A stretch of 53,540 nucleotides of DNA, taken from an uncultured Bacteroidia bacterium (GTDB lineage Bacteria > Bacteroidota > Bacteroidia > Bacteroidales > CAJPTX01). The DNA lies in the NCBI GenBank assembly GCA_938038735.1, contig CALHSW010000024.1, positions 1 through 53,540 of the forward strand, written 5' to 3'. The notes beneath the pieces were generated by a model. It was not told the origin of the DNA. It ran no database searches and worked only from the letters and a program-made list of their open reading frames with translations. Below are positions 26,050 through 34,114 of the stretch, one piece after another (within the stretch, counting starts at the first letter, position 1; each line of letters starts with the position of its first letter). Both the position numbers and the translations under genes were made by a program.

Positions 26050-28374
26050 TTAGAACGGATACCCTACGCCGAAGTGTATGGCCCAATCCTGACGTCCGTA
26101 CGGGCGTTCGAAGGGCAACCAATGCGTTTCGGGTTCATTGGCCCAAGAGGGTGTGGCGGGGTCGTGTAGCCGGAGGCCTGCGTCAAGACGTAGAATGAAA
26201 AATCCGAGATTGAGGCGGATCCCCAGCCCGTAGCCTAGGGCAATTTGACGAAGGAACGTGGAGACCTTAAAGTCTGCGCCGGGGCGCATGGCCTCTTCAT
26301 GGAGGGTCCATATATTGCCCGCATCGAGGAAAAGCGCCCCTTCTATCTTCCAAAAAATGCGAGAGCGGAGCTCAATATTGGCTTCTAGCTTTATGTCGCC
26401 GGTTTGGTTAGGGTAGGTGAGTATCTCCTCTTTGTAGGAGCCCGGGCCAAGGTCTCGTGCGTTCCATGCACGAACGCCGTTAGCCCCTCCCTCAAAAAAA
26501 CGCTTCTCAAAGGGTAGCGCTTTGGAATTGAGGTATGGCACGCCAATGCCGCCGTAGAGCCGCATGGCGATGGACTGCCCATCGCTTATCAGGTAGGTAT
26601 AGGCTACATTGAGGTCAGTACGGAAGTATTGCGAGAAGGGAAGCCCCGCAATCTTGTATACCCCATCCGTATCGGGTTTCCCGAGCCATCTGCTGAAACC
26701 GTAAAGAGTGTTCCCCGATAGTTCTGTATTGAACTTGAGTGTCACCCCGTGCGGCTGCTCCGTGCGGGCAGTTTTGGTGTAGCCGAGGCCGTAGTTCGTG
26801 GCCGTTACGATTTGACTTTGGTAGCTGTAGCCGAGGTAGGTGCGCCGGATGCGTTCGGCGAAGTTCTCGGTGATGTTCAGCACGTGCACCACGTTGGCCT
26901 CTGCGGGGGTGAGTGTCTGCGAGAGGCCGAAGTCGCTGTCCCAGCTGTAGGAAAATCCTGCGGAGGCCACGGTGCGTGTATAGTCGGGGCGGCGTTGGTA
27001 GTTGTACACCAAGGCTATTTTCGTTTGGGGATGAAACCGTTGCACGAAGCGTGTGCTATACACGGGGAGCAAGAGGCCCGGCATCGTTAGGGTCACCTGG
27101 CCCCCGAGTTCAAGTATCGTGCGGAAGGCCTGCGCGTCGCGCCGCCGCAGGGCCTCTACCTTTGAGATAAAAGAGACTTCTAGCTGCTCTGCCCCCCTGA
27201 AGAGGTTGCGGTGTACGTATGACACGTTGCCCTCCATGCCGATGGAGCCAGAGGTGGTAAGGAAAGCTTCCACCCTATAGGCTTGGTTCTTTGTATGAGA
27301 GAAGAAGACCTGCCCATTGATGGGGTGGAATTGCTGGGGCGTGTTGCTGGTATCGGTAGTAGGCTTCTCTTGAAAATTTATCGAAGAATACTGTATCGTG
27401 GAGAGCCGTTGCAGATTATTATTGGAATGCGACACCAGCGGTGCGCGTAGCACAGAGTCGGGTTTTATGAAGAGCTGCTCATTGATGATGCGGGGACGCA
27501 GCGAGGGTTTGCCGAGGCTAACGATGCGGAGTCCTCGGTAGTTCGTGACAGTGAACGCGCCGCTATCGGCGGTGGCGAACTTTTTGGCGGAGTAGTTGGG
27601 ATATACCGTTAGGCTGTCCACGCGGTAGCGGTAGAGTAGGTTGGGGGGAGTGGCTGCGGGGGGTAGGTTGGGGATGCGTAGCGTGAGGCTTGCCCGCCGC
27701 GCGGCACCCAGAGTGTCGGCTAAAAAGCCCACCCATTCGCTGGAGAAGTTGTAGAACCCTTCGGAGCGCAGCACCGTGGCTAAGCGGCTCCGTTCCGCAT
27801 CGAGGAGAGTCTTGTCGAGCCGTTCGCCCGGCTGGAGTAAGCTCTCCTTGCGGGCTGCGTTGACGAAGCGCGCTGTGGCCGTGTCCTTGACGGCGTAGTG
27901 CACCGTATCGATTAGCGTAGGTTCGCCAAATCTTATTTTGTACTCAACGGCCATACGTTGCTTCCCGTGTTGATAGGTGGTGTCGTGCACCTCGCAGGCG
28001 TAGAATCCCCGGCTGTTGAGGTAGAGACGTATATTTTCCACGCTCTGTAGCGTGAGGGTCTCATCGTAGATGACGGGTGCCTCACCGATCTTCTGTAGCC
28101 AATGCCCGAACCTGTATTTCGGGGTGGGGCGCGCGAGGTTGTACACGCCGAGCCCCACGCGCATCCCTAGCACCTTGCTGTTGGGGTGCTGCCGCACGTA
28201 GCGATTGATGGTGCTTTTGCTGATGTCGTTAGGCTTCTCATCTGTGACGATTTTCACCCTGGAGAGGAGGTATTGGTCGGGCGGTACGCTGCGGGTAGCC
28301 TTGCAGCTTATGAATGCTACGGTAAGCAACGCGAAGATTGCCGCTTTCGCTGTCCATTCGTTTCGATGTCGCAC
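26050..28374 (-). CDS. tamL: TamL: lipidated TamA/BamA-family outer-membrane protein
   Basis: A 774-residue outer-membrane protein with a lipoprotein signal (LTVAFISC, Cys near residue 24), POTRA-like domains in the first half, and a C-terminal 16-strand Omp85 barrel. The barrel contains FEGGANGVRAWNARDLGPGSY (the lid-loop VRGF-like motif region) and an aromatic C-terminal strand ending GVGYPF. Bacteroidota encode this lipidated TamA relative, which works with TamB in outer-membrane assembly. No tamB is in the window. The start is a GTG at 28374 with an AGGAGG upstream. It is divergent from an RNA methyltransferase gene, a common arrangement in this order. Confidence 0.9.
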   Translation of the reverse strand: MRHRNEWTAKAAIFALLTVAFISCKATRSVPPDQYLLSRVKIVTDEKPNDISKSTINRYVRQHPNSKVLGMRVGLGVYNLARPTPKYRFGHWLQKIGEAPVIYDETLTLQSVENIRLYLNSRGFYACEVHDTTYQHGKQRMAVEYKIRFGEPTLIDTVHYAVKDTATARFVNAARKESLLQPGERLDKTLLDAERSRLATVLRSEGFYNFSSEWVGFLADTLGAARRASLTLRIPNLPPAATPPNLLYRYRVDSLTVYPNYSAKKFATADSGAFTVTNYRGLRIVSLGKPSLRPRIINEQLFIKPDSVLRAPLVSHSNNNLQRLSTIQYSSINFQEKPTTDTSNTPQQFHPINGQVFFSHTKNQAYRVEAFLTTSGSIGMEGNVSYVHRNLFRGAEQLEVSFISKVEALRRRDAQAFRTILELGGQVTLTMPGLLLPVYSTRFVQRFHPQTKIALVYNYQRRPDYTRTVASAGFSYSWDSDFGLSQTLTPAEANVVHVLNITENFAERIRRTYLGYSYQSQIVTATNYGLGYTKTARTEQPHGVTLKFNTELSGNTLYGFSRWLGKPDTDGVYKIAGLPFSQYFRTDLNVAYTYLISDGQSIAMRLYGGIGVPYLNSKALPFEKRFFEGGANGVRAWNARDLGPGSYKEEILTYPNQTGDIKLEANIELRSRIFWKIEGALFLDAGNIWTLHEEAMRPGADFKVSTFLRQIALGYGLGIRLNLGFFILRLDAGLRLHDPATPSWANEPETHWLPFERPYGRQDWAIHFGVGYPF

Positions 28375-28405
28375 GCTGTGTCGTTCCCCCTCCTTTTATG
28401 CGGTG

Positions 28406-28422
28406 CAAATTTACTACTTTTG
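28406..28422. promoter_or_regulatory. Back-to-back -7 boxes for tamL and the rRNA methyltransferase
   Basis: TAAATTTG on the minus strand (28406-28413) and TACTTTTG on the plus strand (28415-28422) lie one base apart. They match the TAnnTTTG box for tamL and for the methyltransferase gene. Simultaneous use would be sterically difficult, hinting at mutual exclusion. Confidence 0.5.
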
Positions 28423-28479
28423 CCCTTGCGCAGTGCTGTTAGGGCGGGCGTAAGGTAAATAGTTTCTATTGTTCGAGGG

Positions 28480-29208
28480 GTGACAAGGGAAGAATTGAAA
28501 TTGCTGCGGCAGCTGAGAGCGCCGCATGGGCGTGCGAAAAGAGGGCTTTTCGTGGCTGAGGGGGAGCGCATGTGCCGCAGCCTGCTGGAGGCGGGGGCGA
28601 TGCCGCAAAAAATATTTGTGGTGCAGCGGTTTGCGGGGGCATTCCCGAACGATTTACCCATTGAGGTGGTGTCGCCTCGCGCTATGGAGCAAGCCTCCGA
28701 ACTCTCCTCCGCGCCGGGGGTGGTGGGAATATTTTGCGCACCGCCCAAAAAAGATTTCCGTTTCGAGGGTCGGTTCACCCTTGCGCTCGATGCCATTCAG
28801 AATCCTGGCAACCTCGGGACGATTGTACGCACGGCGGATTGGTTCGGGATAGATCAGCTTCTGTGTTCCCCCGATTGCGCCGACCTATACGCCCCCAAAA
28901 CCCTACAGGCCACTATGGGGGCCATTGCGCATGTCGCTGCCCGCTACGAGCCGCTAGAAGCAGCGCTGGATGCCCTTCCGTCAGGCTTTCCCATCATGGC
29001 GCTGGATATGCACGGCGAGCCGCTGGGCTCCTTTCGGCCGCCTGCGCAGGGGATTATCCTTGTGGGGAGCGAGGGGCGGGGGCTATCCCCCACGCTGCGG
29101 CAGCGCGCCACGGCGACCATTGCCATCCCGCCCATCGGAACGCCGGCTGTCGATTCTCTTAATGCGGCCATTGCCGCTGCCATTGTGCTGGCGCACCTAC
29201 GGCAGTAG
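28480..29208 (+). CDS. TrmH/SpoU-family RNA 2'-O-methyltransferase
   Basis: A 242-residue SPOUT methyltransferase. The N-terminal substrate domain contains KRGLFVAEGERMCRSLLEAG. The catalytic knot shows motif 1 (LDAIQNPGNLGTIVRTADWFG, residues about 104-124), motif 2 (LVGSEGRGLSP) and motif 3 (IPPIGTPAVDSLNAAIAAAI). It uses SAM to methylate a ribose in rRNA or tRNA; the exact target is not readable. The start is a GTG at 28480. Divergent from tamL, with a TACTTTTG promoter box at 28415. Confidence 0.92.
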   Translation: MTREELKLLRQLRAPHGRAKRGLFVAEGERMCRSLLEAGAMPQKIFVVQRFAGAFPNDLPIEVVSPRAMEQASELSSAPGVVGIFCAPPKKDFRFEGRFTLALDAIQNPGNLGTIVRTADWFGIDQLLCSPDCADLYAPKTLQATMGAIAHVAARYEPLEAALDALPSGFPIMALDMHGEPLGSFRPPAQGIILVGSEGRGLSPTLRQRATATIAIPPIGTPAVDSLNAAIAAAIVLAHLRQ

Positions 29209-29348
29209 CGCGGGGGCGGTGCGGGGAGGCAGCAAAAGCCCTTGGTATTTCTTGCCACTGTGGATGGACAATGTTTTATCCGAATTTGCGGGAAAAGTGC
29301 GCTAACGCATTGGAAACGGCTAACATTTGCCCTTTCGTCGGTTCCCCT

Positions 29349-29390
29349 GCGGAGCGTTTAGCCCCGCTTTTCTCTAGTTTTTTAGGCGAA
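29349..29390 (-). repeat. Dispersed intergenic repeat, copy C (inverted, partial)
   Basis: GCGGAGCGTTTAGCCCCGC followed by a pyrimidine/T-rich stretch and TTTTTTAGGCG. It matches the reverse complement of copy A around 2470-2519 (GCGAGGCGTTTAGCCCCGCTCTTC ... TTTTTAGGCG) and copy B at 47085-47103. Only the stem-loop block is present here. Confidence 0.5.
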
Positions 29391-29797
29391 GGCCTCCAAA
29401 ACCTGTACCGCGTGCGTTTTGGCCAGCCCCACGTACCGCGTCGTGCCCTCGTGGACCTACCTGACTATGTGATGCCAACGTGCGCTCAATCCGTCACCTC
29501 GTCCGGCGAATCCCTGCGTGGAGCTACTGCTCGCGCACTGAGAGCCCCTTCCCGCAGCACGCATCGGCGCCCCGTCTATGACCCCCGTCAATCTGCGCGG
29601 ACCTTGGTCTGCTTTGGCCTCTTCACTTCAGATGCGATGTCGAAGAGGGGTGTTGTACCCATTAGCTTTATTATAGTGCAAAAGTTATTGAACAGAAGCG
29701 ATTTACACGGTACGTCCTAGAAATAGTTTTGCAGCGGTCGCTGTCTCGTTACGGTCTGTAGACTTGTATTTCCCGATAATTTTTTAATGAAAAATTA

Positions 29798-29805
29798 TAC
29801 CTTTG
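29798..29805 (+). promoter_or_regulatory. -7 box for the lipoprotein/barrel pair
   Basis: TACCTTTG, 24 bases before the ATG of the lipoprotein gene at 29830, within an AT-rich stretch. No clear -33 box at the expected spacing. Confidence 0.55.
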
Positions 29806-29829
29806 CGCAAACGTTAAATTAAAAGTACC

Positions 29830-31056
29830 ATGATGAAGAGAACACTACTAATTCTATCGGCAGCCCTGCTGCTAGCAGCGTGCCAAAAACAGCTTTCGCC
29901 CGATAAGGCCGAGGAACCGCAAAGCGCACCCCTGCGCATAGCCTACTATCCTTCAGGCGTGGACACCGCGCGCATTCAATTTGCCCAAGCCATTGCCAGT
30001 TGCATTCAATCGCCCTCATTTTACCAAGGGCTGTCCGATGGTCTTGCTATTAGGCGCGATGGCGATAACGAGGTGCTGATCGCCGAAATCTTCCAGTCCT
30101 CACACACGAGAGGGGAGGTCTCTTGGAACCGCGAAGTTGCTGCGCAGCTTGCTGCACAGTTTGGCAGTTCAGAGTTGAGGACTAGAGGAGCACACCGCTC
30201 TTTTTCTATTGAGTCTATGCTCAAAGCAGACCCACTCGCGCAAGTGCTATACGTGCCAGCCTACGACAACTACGCTCAAAAGGAAGTAGACCTGTCCAAC
30301 AAGGATCTTAAAATTGTCGTAGTCCCATCCGACTACGACGACCAAAGCAATGAGCCTTTGCTTGCCTTCGACCGGCTAGGCAATGAAGTTACCTACGACC
30401 CAAGCGACGAGGCAAGCCCGCTCTTAGTGGTTGGGGAAAATGAACGGCTCGTATTTGTACCGGGGCCACCCGCCCCCGGCGACGCTGTGTACCTACGAGA
30501 TCGCCCTGGTACATACCTTGTGGGCTTTCTCCCCGACAATGGATGGGGCGGCGGTGGGGGCTACATACCTCCCATGCCTAAGAAAATTGTCAAGCGCGGT
30601 ATCCGTACTACCAGCGAAAACATTGTTCGCGCGCGGTTTACTAGCACAAAAGCCATGCGTAAATTTGAGGCAAGGGTTTTAGGACGACCGGAAGTACAAT
30701 ACAATGCGCAGATGATCAGTATGTCTTCAGGATTGATTACGGGAGAAAAATGGAAAGATGGGGACTGGGTATCGCTTAATGCAGTGGTTGGGCGTTGGAC
30801 TTTACTTAAAACTGTTCTACAAGACTTTTACACTGTTGCATGGATTGAGATTGATAATTTTGGGCATGGGGTACAGCTCAAAATAAACTCGATTGTAGCT
30901 GGTGTTCCTATAAGCGGTGAAGTTTCTCTCACATATGGAGACGACCAAATCGGGAGCCAAGCCATATACTATGAAGATCCCATTGATAACGATGGATATG
31001 GGACTTATACACTTGGAAATACGTTCCAGTTTGTCATTCAGGTAAGGGAGGATTAG
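29830..31056 (+). CDS. Lipoprotein of unknown function
   Basis: A 408-residue lipoprotein: signal MMKRTLLILSAALLLAAC with the lipid-accepting Cys at residue 18. I do not recognise the family. The middle is rich in acidic and aromatic residues (VPAYDNYAQKEVDL, VVVPSDYDDQSNEP), then comes a glycine run (GWGGGGGYIPPMP) and a beta-rich C-terminal part. The following barrel gene starts one base after its stop (GGAGGATTAGCATG, the ribosome site overlapping the stop), so the two are translationally coupled. They probably form a surface lipoprotein/barrel pair. Function unknown. Confidence 0.7.
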   Translation: MMKRTLLILSAALLLAACQKQLSPDKAEEPQSAPLRIAYYPSGVDTARIQFAQAIASCIQSPSFYQGLSDGLAIRRDGDNEVLIAEIFQSSHTRGEVSWNREVAAQLAAQFGSSELRTRGAHRSFSIESMLKADPLAQVLYVPAYDNYAQKEVDLSNKDLKIVVVPSDYDDQSNEPLLAFDRLGNEVTYDPSDEASPLLVVGENERLVFVPGPPAPGDAVYLRDRPGTYLVGFLPDNGWGGGGGYIPPMPKKIVKRGIRTTSENIVRARFTSTKAMRKFEARVLGRPEVQYNAQMISMSSGLITGEKWKDGDWVSLNAVVGRWTLLKTVLQDFYTVAWIEIDNFGHGVQLKINSIVAGVPISGEVSLTYGDDQIGSQAIYYEDPIDNDGYGTYTLGNTFQFVIQVRED

Positions 31057-31057
31057 C

Positions 31058-31750
31058 ATGAAATCGCTGAATACTATATCTTTAACGCTGCTTGCAGCAT
31101 TAGCACTCCTATGCAGTAGCATGGGCAAGGTCCACGCGCAGCAAGGCATCTACCTTACTCTCGACGCAGGGATGGCTTTTCGTGACTTCAAGCCCGCACC
31201 ACCTGCGCTACGTACTAGCGGCGAGCTGAAATGGATGTTTCTACCCTACCTTGGCGTGGGCATTAACGTTACCCTTCAGCGTCCTGGCCCCGATCCTAAT
31301 ATTGCGCCGCTTAGCAGCGCAATGCAAGGAATAACCAAGAATATCTCTTCGCCGTACATTGCATCTACCTATTCTATCACTGAAATTACAGATGCTTACT
31401 GCTTCAACCTTATCTTTCAGCCCATCGCTATCGTGCGACGCAACACCCAGCACCTATTTTCCATCACAGTTGGAGGAGGAATAGCCTCAGGTTACACACA
31501 AACGTGGGACTTTCCTCATGCATGGATAATGGGCGGCAGTAAAAGCGTTGATTACAATTATAGTGGGGCTTCTCCATTTCTGGGAAAGGTTACTCTCGCT
31601 TATGCCTACCAATTTTTTGGGCCCCTATTCCTGGGTGTCCATGCTGGTTTCGCTGCCGCAGCGAGTTTTGAATTCTTCTACATTTACGCTGGTGCTACCG
31701 CTGGCCTCCGCTTCGGGAACCTATCCCGCAAGGCAAAGCCTACTGAGTAG
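31058..31750 (+). CDS. Outer-membrane beta-barrel protein, unknown function
   Basis: A 230-residue protein with a cleavable signal peptide (SLTLLAALALLCSSMGKVHAQ), followed by about eight amphipathic strands (GIYLTLDAGMAFRDF, ELKWMFLPYLGVGINVTL, GPLFLGVHAGFAAAASFEFFYIYAGATAGLRFG). This pattern fits a small 8-stranded outer-membrane barrel such as those called porin-family or OMP_b-brl. It is coupled to the lipoprotein gene immediately upstream and ends before a hairpin at about 31770-31818. No more precise function can be read. Confidence 0.7.
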   Translation: MKSLNTISLTLLAALALLCSSMGKVHAQQGIYLTLDAGMAFRDFKPAPPALRTSGELKWMFLPYLGVGINVTLQRPGPDPNIAPLSSAMQGITKNISSPYIASTYSITEITDAYCFNLIFQPIAIVRRNTQHLFSITVGGGIASGYTQTWDFPHAWIMGGSKSVDYNYSGASPFLGKVTLAYAYQFFGPLFLGVHAGFAAAASFEFFYIYAGATAGLRFGNLSRKAKPTE

Positions 31751-31769
31751 AGAGATGCCCTAATCGTGC

Positions 31770-31818
31770 AAGAGGGGGGATGAATGCTAACTGCAAGGCG
31801 TTCATTCCCCCCTTCTTT
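31770..31818 (+). terminator. Probable terminator after the barrel gene
   Basis: AGAGGGGGGATGAA pairs with TTCATTCCCCCCTTCT with a single bulge around a loop of about 16 bases, followed by TTTAT. It is 20-70 bases past the stop at 31750. Confidence 0.65.
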
Positions 31819-32508
31819 ATACACCATTGGTGTCTCCATCATAAGTCGAATGAAGGGGTTGGCGGTTGATTGTAAACCATGCCAACGTTAGTATTATTGT
31901 AGAGTAACGAATTGTCTTTACGTTGTATTATTGGAAACATGTTGAAACTGAGGCTCTTCTTTGCCGTTGTGACTCATGATTGTGGACGCAACTGTGCGTT
32001 TGATGTAATATTTTGGAGGAAGGACTATGCGGGTCAGTCTTTCAGACTGGCTTCTTCATGGGCTAATGATTGGGGGGCTGAAGATCTCTAGCTATTCATA
32101 GGCCGTCCTACTGATGGGAGGAAGGATAGCCAGGAATTTAGAGACCTTTTGCTGCCAATTAGCTGTCCGTGAAGAAGTTGCAAACCGTACTGTAGTAGTG
32201 GGGCGTAAATGGTGGGCAGGGGTTAGTTTACAGCGACTGCACCGTATCTTTGCCGAGAACAAGGTGAGACGCAGATGTGCAGCCCTCTTGCCGAATTTTT
32301 TACGCATTGCCAGGAGCCGAGGAGGTTGCGAGGGGTAAAAATGGCAACATGAACCGGCAGCCTGCATGGGTGGCCCAAGCAGCCTATTTCAAGGTTCGTA
32401 GCTATGCCTCAAGCAGTGGCAGATCATTTCTAACAGATGCATTCCCCGCATCGAGTTCTCGTTCCTTCCGCATTTCCCCCTTCCTCAGCCCATCTCTCTC
32501 CAGCCAGC

Positions 32509-32548
32509 CACCAAACCCAATTATCGCCGGCGATAATTGGGTTTGGTG
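32509..32548. repeat. 40-bp perfect palindrome
   Basis: Positions 32509-32528 are the exact reverse complement of 32529-32548, with no loop, centred on GCC|GGC. It lies 35 bases before a TACCTTTG promoter box (32583-32590) and 77 bases before the ATG at 32625. That position fits an operator, or a remnant like the 60-bp palindrome at 6205. Confidence 0.85.
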
Positions 32549-32582
32549 CGAGCCATTTCTGTGATTGACCAGAAGGGGATGC

Positions 32583-32590
32583 TACCTTTG
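32583..32590 (+). promoter_or_regulatory. -7 box for the DUF6266-like gene
   Basis: TACCTTTG, 35 bases before the ATG at 32625. A TTG occurs 15 bases upstream, closer than usual. Confidence 0.5.
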
Positions 32591-32624
32591 CTGTGGAAGG
32601 AAGAACAATAAAAAGGCAACAAAT

Positions 32625-33608
32625 ATGGCTGTCTATATCCCAATCAGACCGAGGTGGAACCCGCGGGGCGTAGTGGTGAACTACGTTTTTCGGGACAGGC
32701 TATGCGTGCGAGGTTGGCCGAAAGGGTATCACGATGCCAACACCCCGGCGCAGCAGCGGCAGCGGGGCAAGATGGCGCAGGCGTGCGGCGTGCTGCCGCA
32801 CCTCAAAGCGTTGCTCATGGAGGGATACACCCCGATCGTGAAAAGGAATGGTCGGAAGGTGTCAAGCTACCACGTGGCGGTAGGCGTGGCACTTCGGGAA
32901 TGGTTTGTGCAAACGGCGCAGGGCTTTCGGTTTGACCCCGCCCGCATACGGCTCACCGATGGCGTGGGGCGGCTACCCGCTGGGCTGGCGATTGGGCGTA
33001 GTGGGGGTGCGCTGCGCGTGTCGCTGGGTGCACCGCTGCCATGGGGAGAGAAAAAGCTGCTGCTGGCGGTGCGATGCCAGAAAGAGAGTCAATGGGTTAG
33101 CGGTGTGCTGGGGCTCAAGGCGGGGGAGGAGCGCATTGAAATGGAGTTGCCGGAAGCTTGGAGGGGGCGGGGGGTGGAGGTGTGGGTGGCATTCGTGGGC
33201 AACGGTGGGCGCAGCAAGACAGCAACGCGCTACGCCGTGCTGCCCGCAGGGGCAACGCTGGGGGGCGGTGCATCCGTGGGCAGCAGAAGCTCTGCGCCGT
33301 CACCCCACCCGCCGTGGGCCCGGAAGAGCGGGACGCAGCAAGGATGGCGCCGCGGGCAAGGGGAAGGGCTAAAAGCCGAGGGGGCGTGTGGCGCTACACG
33401 GGTTCAAACTGCACCTCGCCATCAATGCTGCGGGGGTGATCATCCAGGCCATGTTTACCCCGGACAACACCAACGCATGGGCCCCGTTAGTCCGCCAGGC
33501 CTTCATCCAGAAGTTATCCGGCCGGCTGGTTGGCGACAAGGGGCAGATCTCCTAGAGCCTCTCCGAGGAGCTCCTGGCGAAGGGGATCCGGCAGGTCGCT
33601 CGGATTAA
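32625..33608 (+). CDS. DUF6266-like protein, 3' end fused to IS982 debris
   Basis: Residues 1 to about 210 from the ATG at 32625 resemble the Bacteroidota DUF6266 family. There is an N-terminal segment with VNYVFRDRLCVRGWPKG, then NTPAQQRQRGKMAQACGVL, and a beta-rich body ending near VEVWVAFVGNGGRSKTATRYAVL. After about base 33260 the reading frame becomes compositionally odd and from about 33390 runs, in the wrong frame, through an IS982 transposase fragment to 33608. The natural C-terminus is therefore probably lost or replaced. The function of the family is unknown. An in-frame upstream ATG at 32565 precedes the promoter box and is rejected. Confidence 0.55.
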   Translation: MAVYIPIRPRWNPRGVVVNYVFRDRLCVRGWPKGYHDANTPAQQRQRGKMAQACGVLPHLKALLMEGYTPIVKRNGRKVSSYHVAVGVALREWFVQTAQGFRFDPARIRLTDGVGRLPAGLAIGRSGGALRVSLGAPLPWGEKKLLLAVRCQKESQWVSGVLGLKAGEERIEMELPEAWRGRGVEVWVAFVGNGGRSKTATRYAVLPAGATLGGGASVGSRSSAPSPHPPWARKSGTQQGWRRGQGEGLKAEGACGATRVQTAPRHQCCGGDHPGHVYPGQHQRMGPVSPPGLHPEVIRPAGWRQGADLLEPLRGAPGEGDPAGRSD

Positions 33609-33870
33609 ACGGAACATGAGGAGTCGGGTAATGGCCGGCAAGGTCAAGCTGCTGCTGCGCCAGCGAGACGTGGTGGAGTCCGTCATCGGGATGCTGAGGC
33701 ACGTCTGCAAAATTGAGCACACGCGGCAAAGGAGCTTCCCCGGCTTCGTGGCCAATCTGGGCAGCGACCTAATCGCATACAGCGTATCCCCTAACATGCA
33801 AAAATTCATCCTAAAAACGGTAGAAGGCGACACATCAAACTATGCCTTAAACCGGAATTGCGTTCCTCAC
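33394..33870 (+). pseudogene. IS982-family transposase remnant (3' part)
   Basis: In one frame the bases from 33397 encode HGFKLHLAINAAGVIIQ, then GRLVGDKGQIS, an in-frame TAG at 33553, then SLSEELLAKGIRQVARIKRN, and finally ESVIGMLRHVCKIEHTRQRS, SFPGFVANLGSDLIAYS. This is the C-terminal half of an IS982-type DDE transposase. The 5' half is absent, apart from a possible out-of-frame trace around 33340-33390, and the stop breaks the rest. It is therefore a dead remnant. It abuts and corrupts the end of the DUF6266-like gene. A second, more decayed relative is at 46800-47060. Confidence 0.8.
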
Positions 33871-34057
33871 GTATTTCCCCCATCGCATAGGCGCATCGCT
33901 CACGCAGCAACCCGATAAAGAAGCGACTGCGCGCGTTGGGACTCTACCCCCTCGTGTACAAAGTTTCGCAGCTAGCGCACCCTCGTCCTAAATGTTTACG
34001 ATTCCGACCATTTTGAATTCATTACAAATTGGTAGGGTGCAGCATTACTCAGCCCTG

Positions 34058-34065
34058 TACCTTTG
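34058..34065 (+). promoter_or_regulatory. -7 box of hmuY
   Basis: TACCTTTG, 49 bases before the hmuY ATG. A TTGG lies 25 bases upstream. An iron-regulated site would be expected but I cannot identify a Fur box. Confidence 0.5.
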
Positions 34066-34114
34066 CACCGTGATTGTAAACAGATTGTACTAACCGTAAA
34101 AAAGAGCATTCACT

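Larger units (their letters stand above)
29209..29829. other. Intergenic stretch with inverted repeat copy C
   Basis: About 620 bases with no convincing gene. A 150-codon open frame at 29271-29720 has low-complexity composition and no family features. It includes the inverted copy of the dispersed repeat at 29345-29390, with motif GCGGAGC-GTTTA-GCCCCGC at 29349-29367. A TACCTTTG promoter box at 29798-29805 serves the next gene. Confidence 0.5.
31819..32624. other. Long intergenic region ending in a 40-bp palindrome
   Basis: About 800 bases without a credible gene on either strand. It contains a short hairpin near 32033-32051 (CAGTCTTTCAGACTG), the perfect palindrome at 32509-32548 and a TACCTTTG box at 32583-32590 for the next gene. 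Confidence 0.5.

Noticed and set aside
29271..29720. A 149-codon open frame between the methyltransferase and lipoprotein genes
   Set aside because: It contains an inverted dispersed repeat, has no signal or domain, and odd composition. Likely chance.
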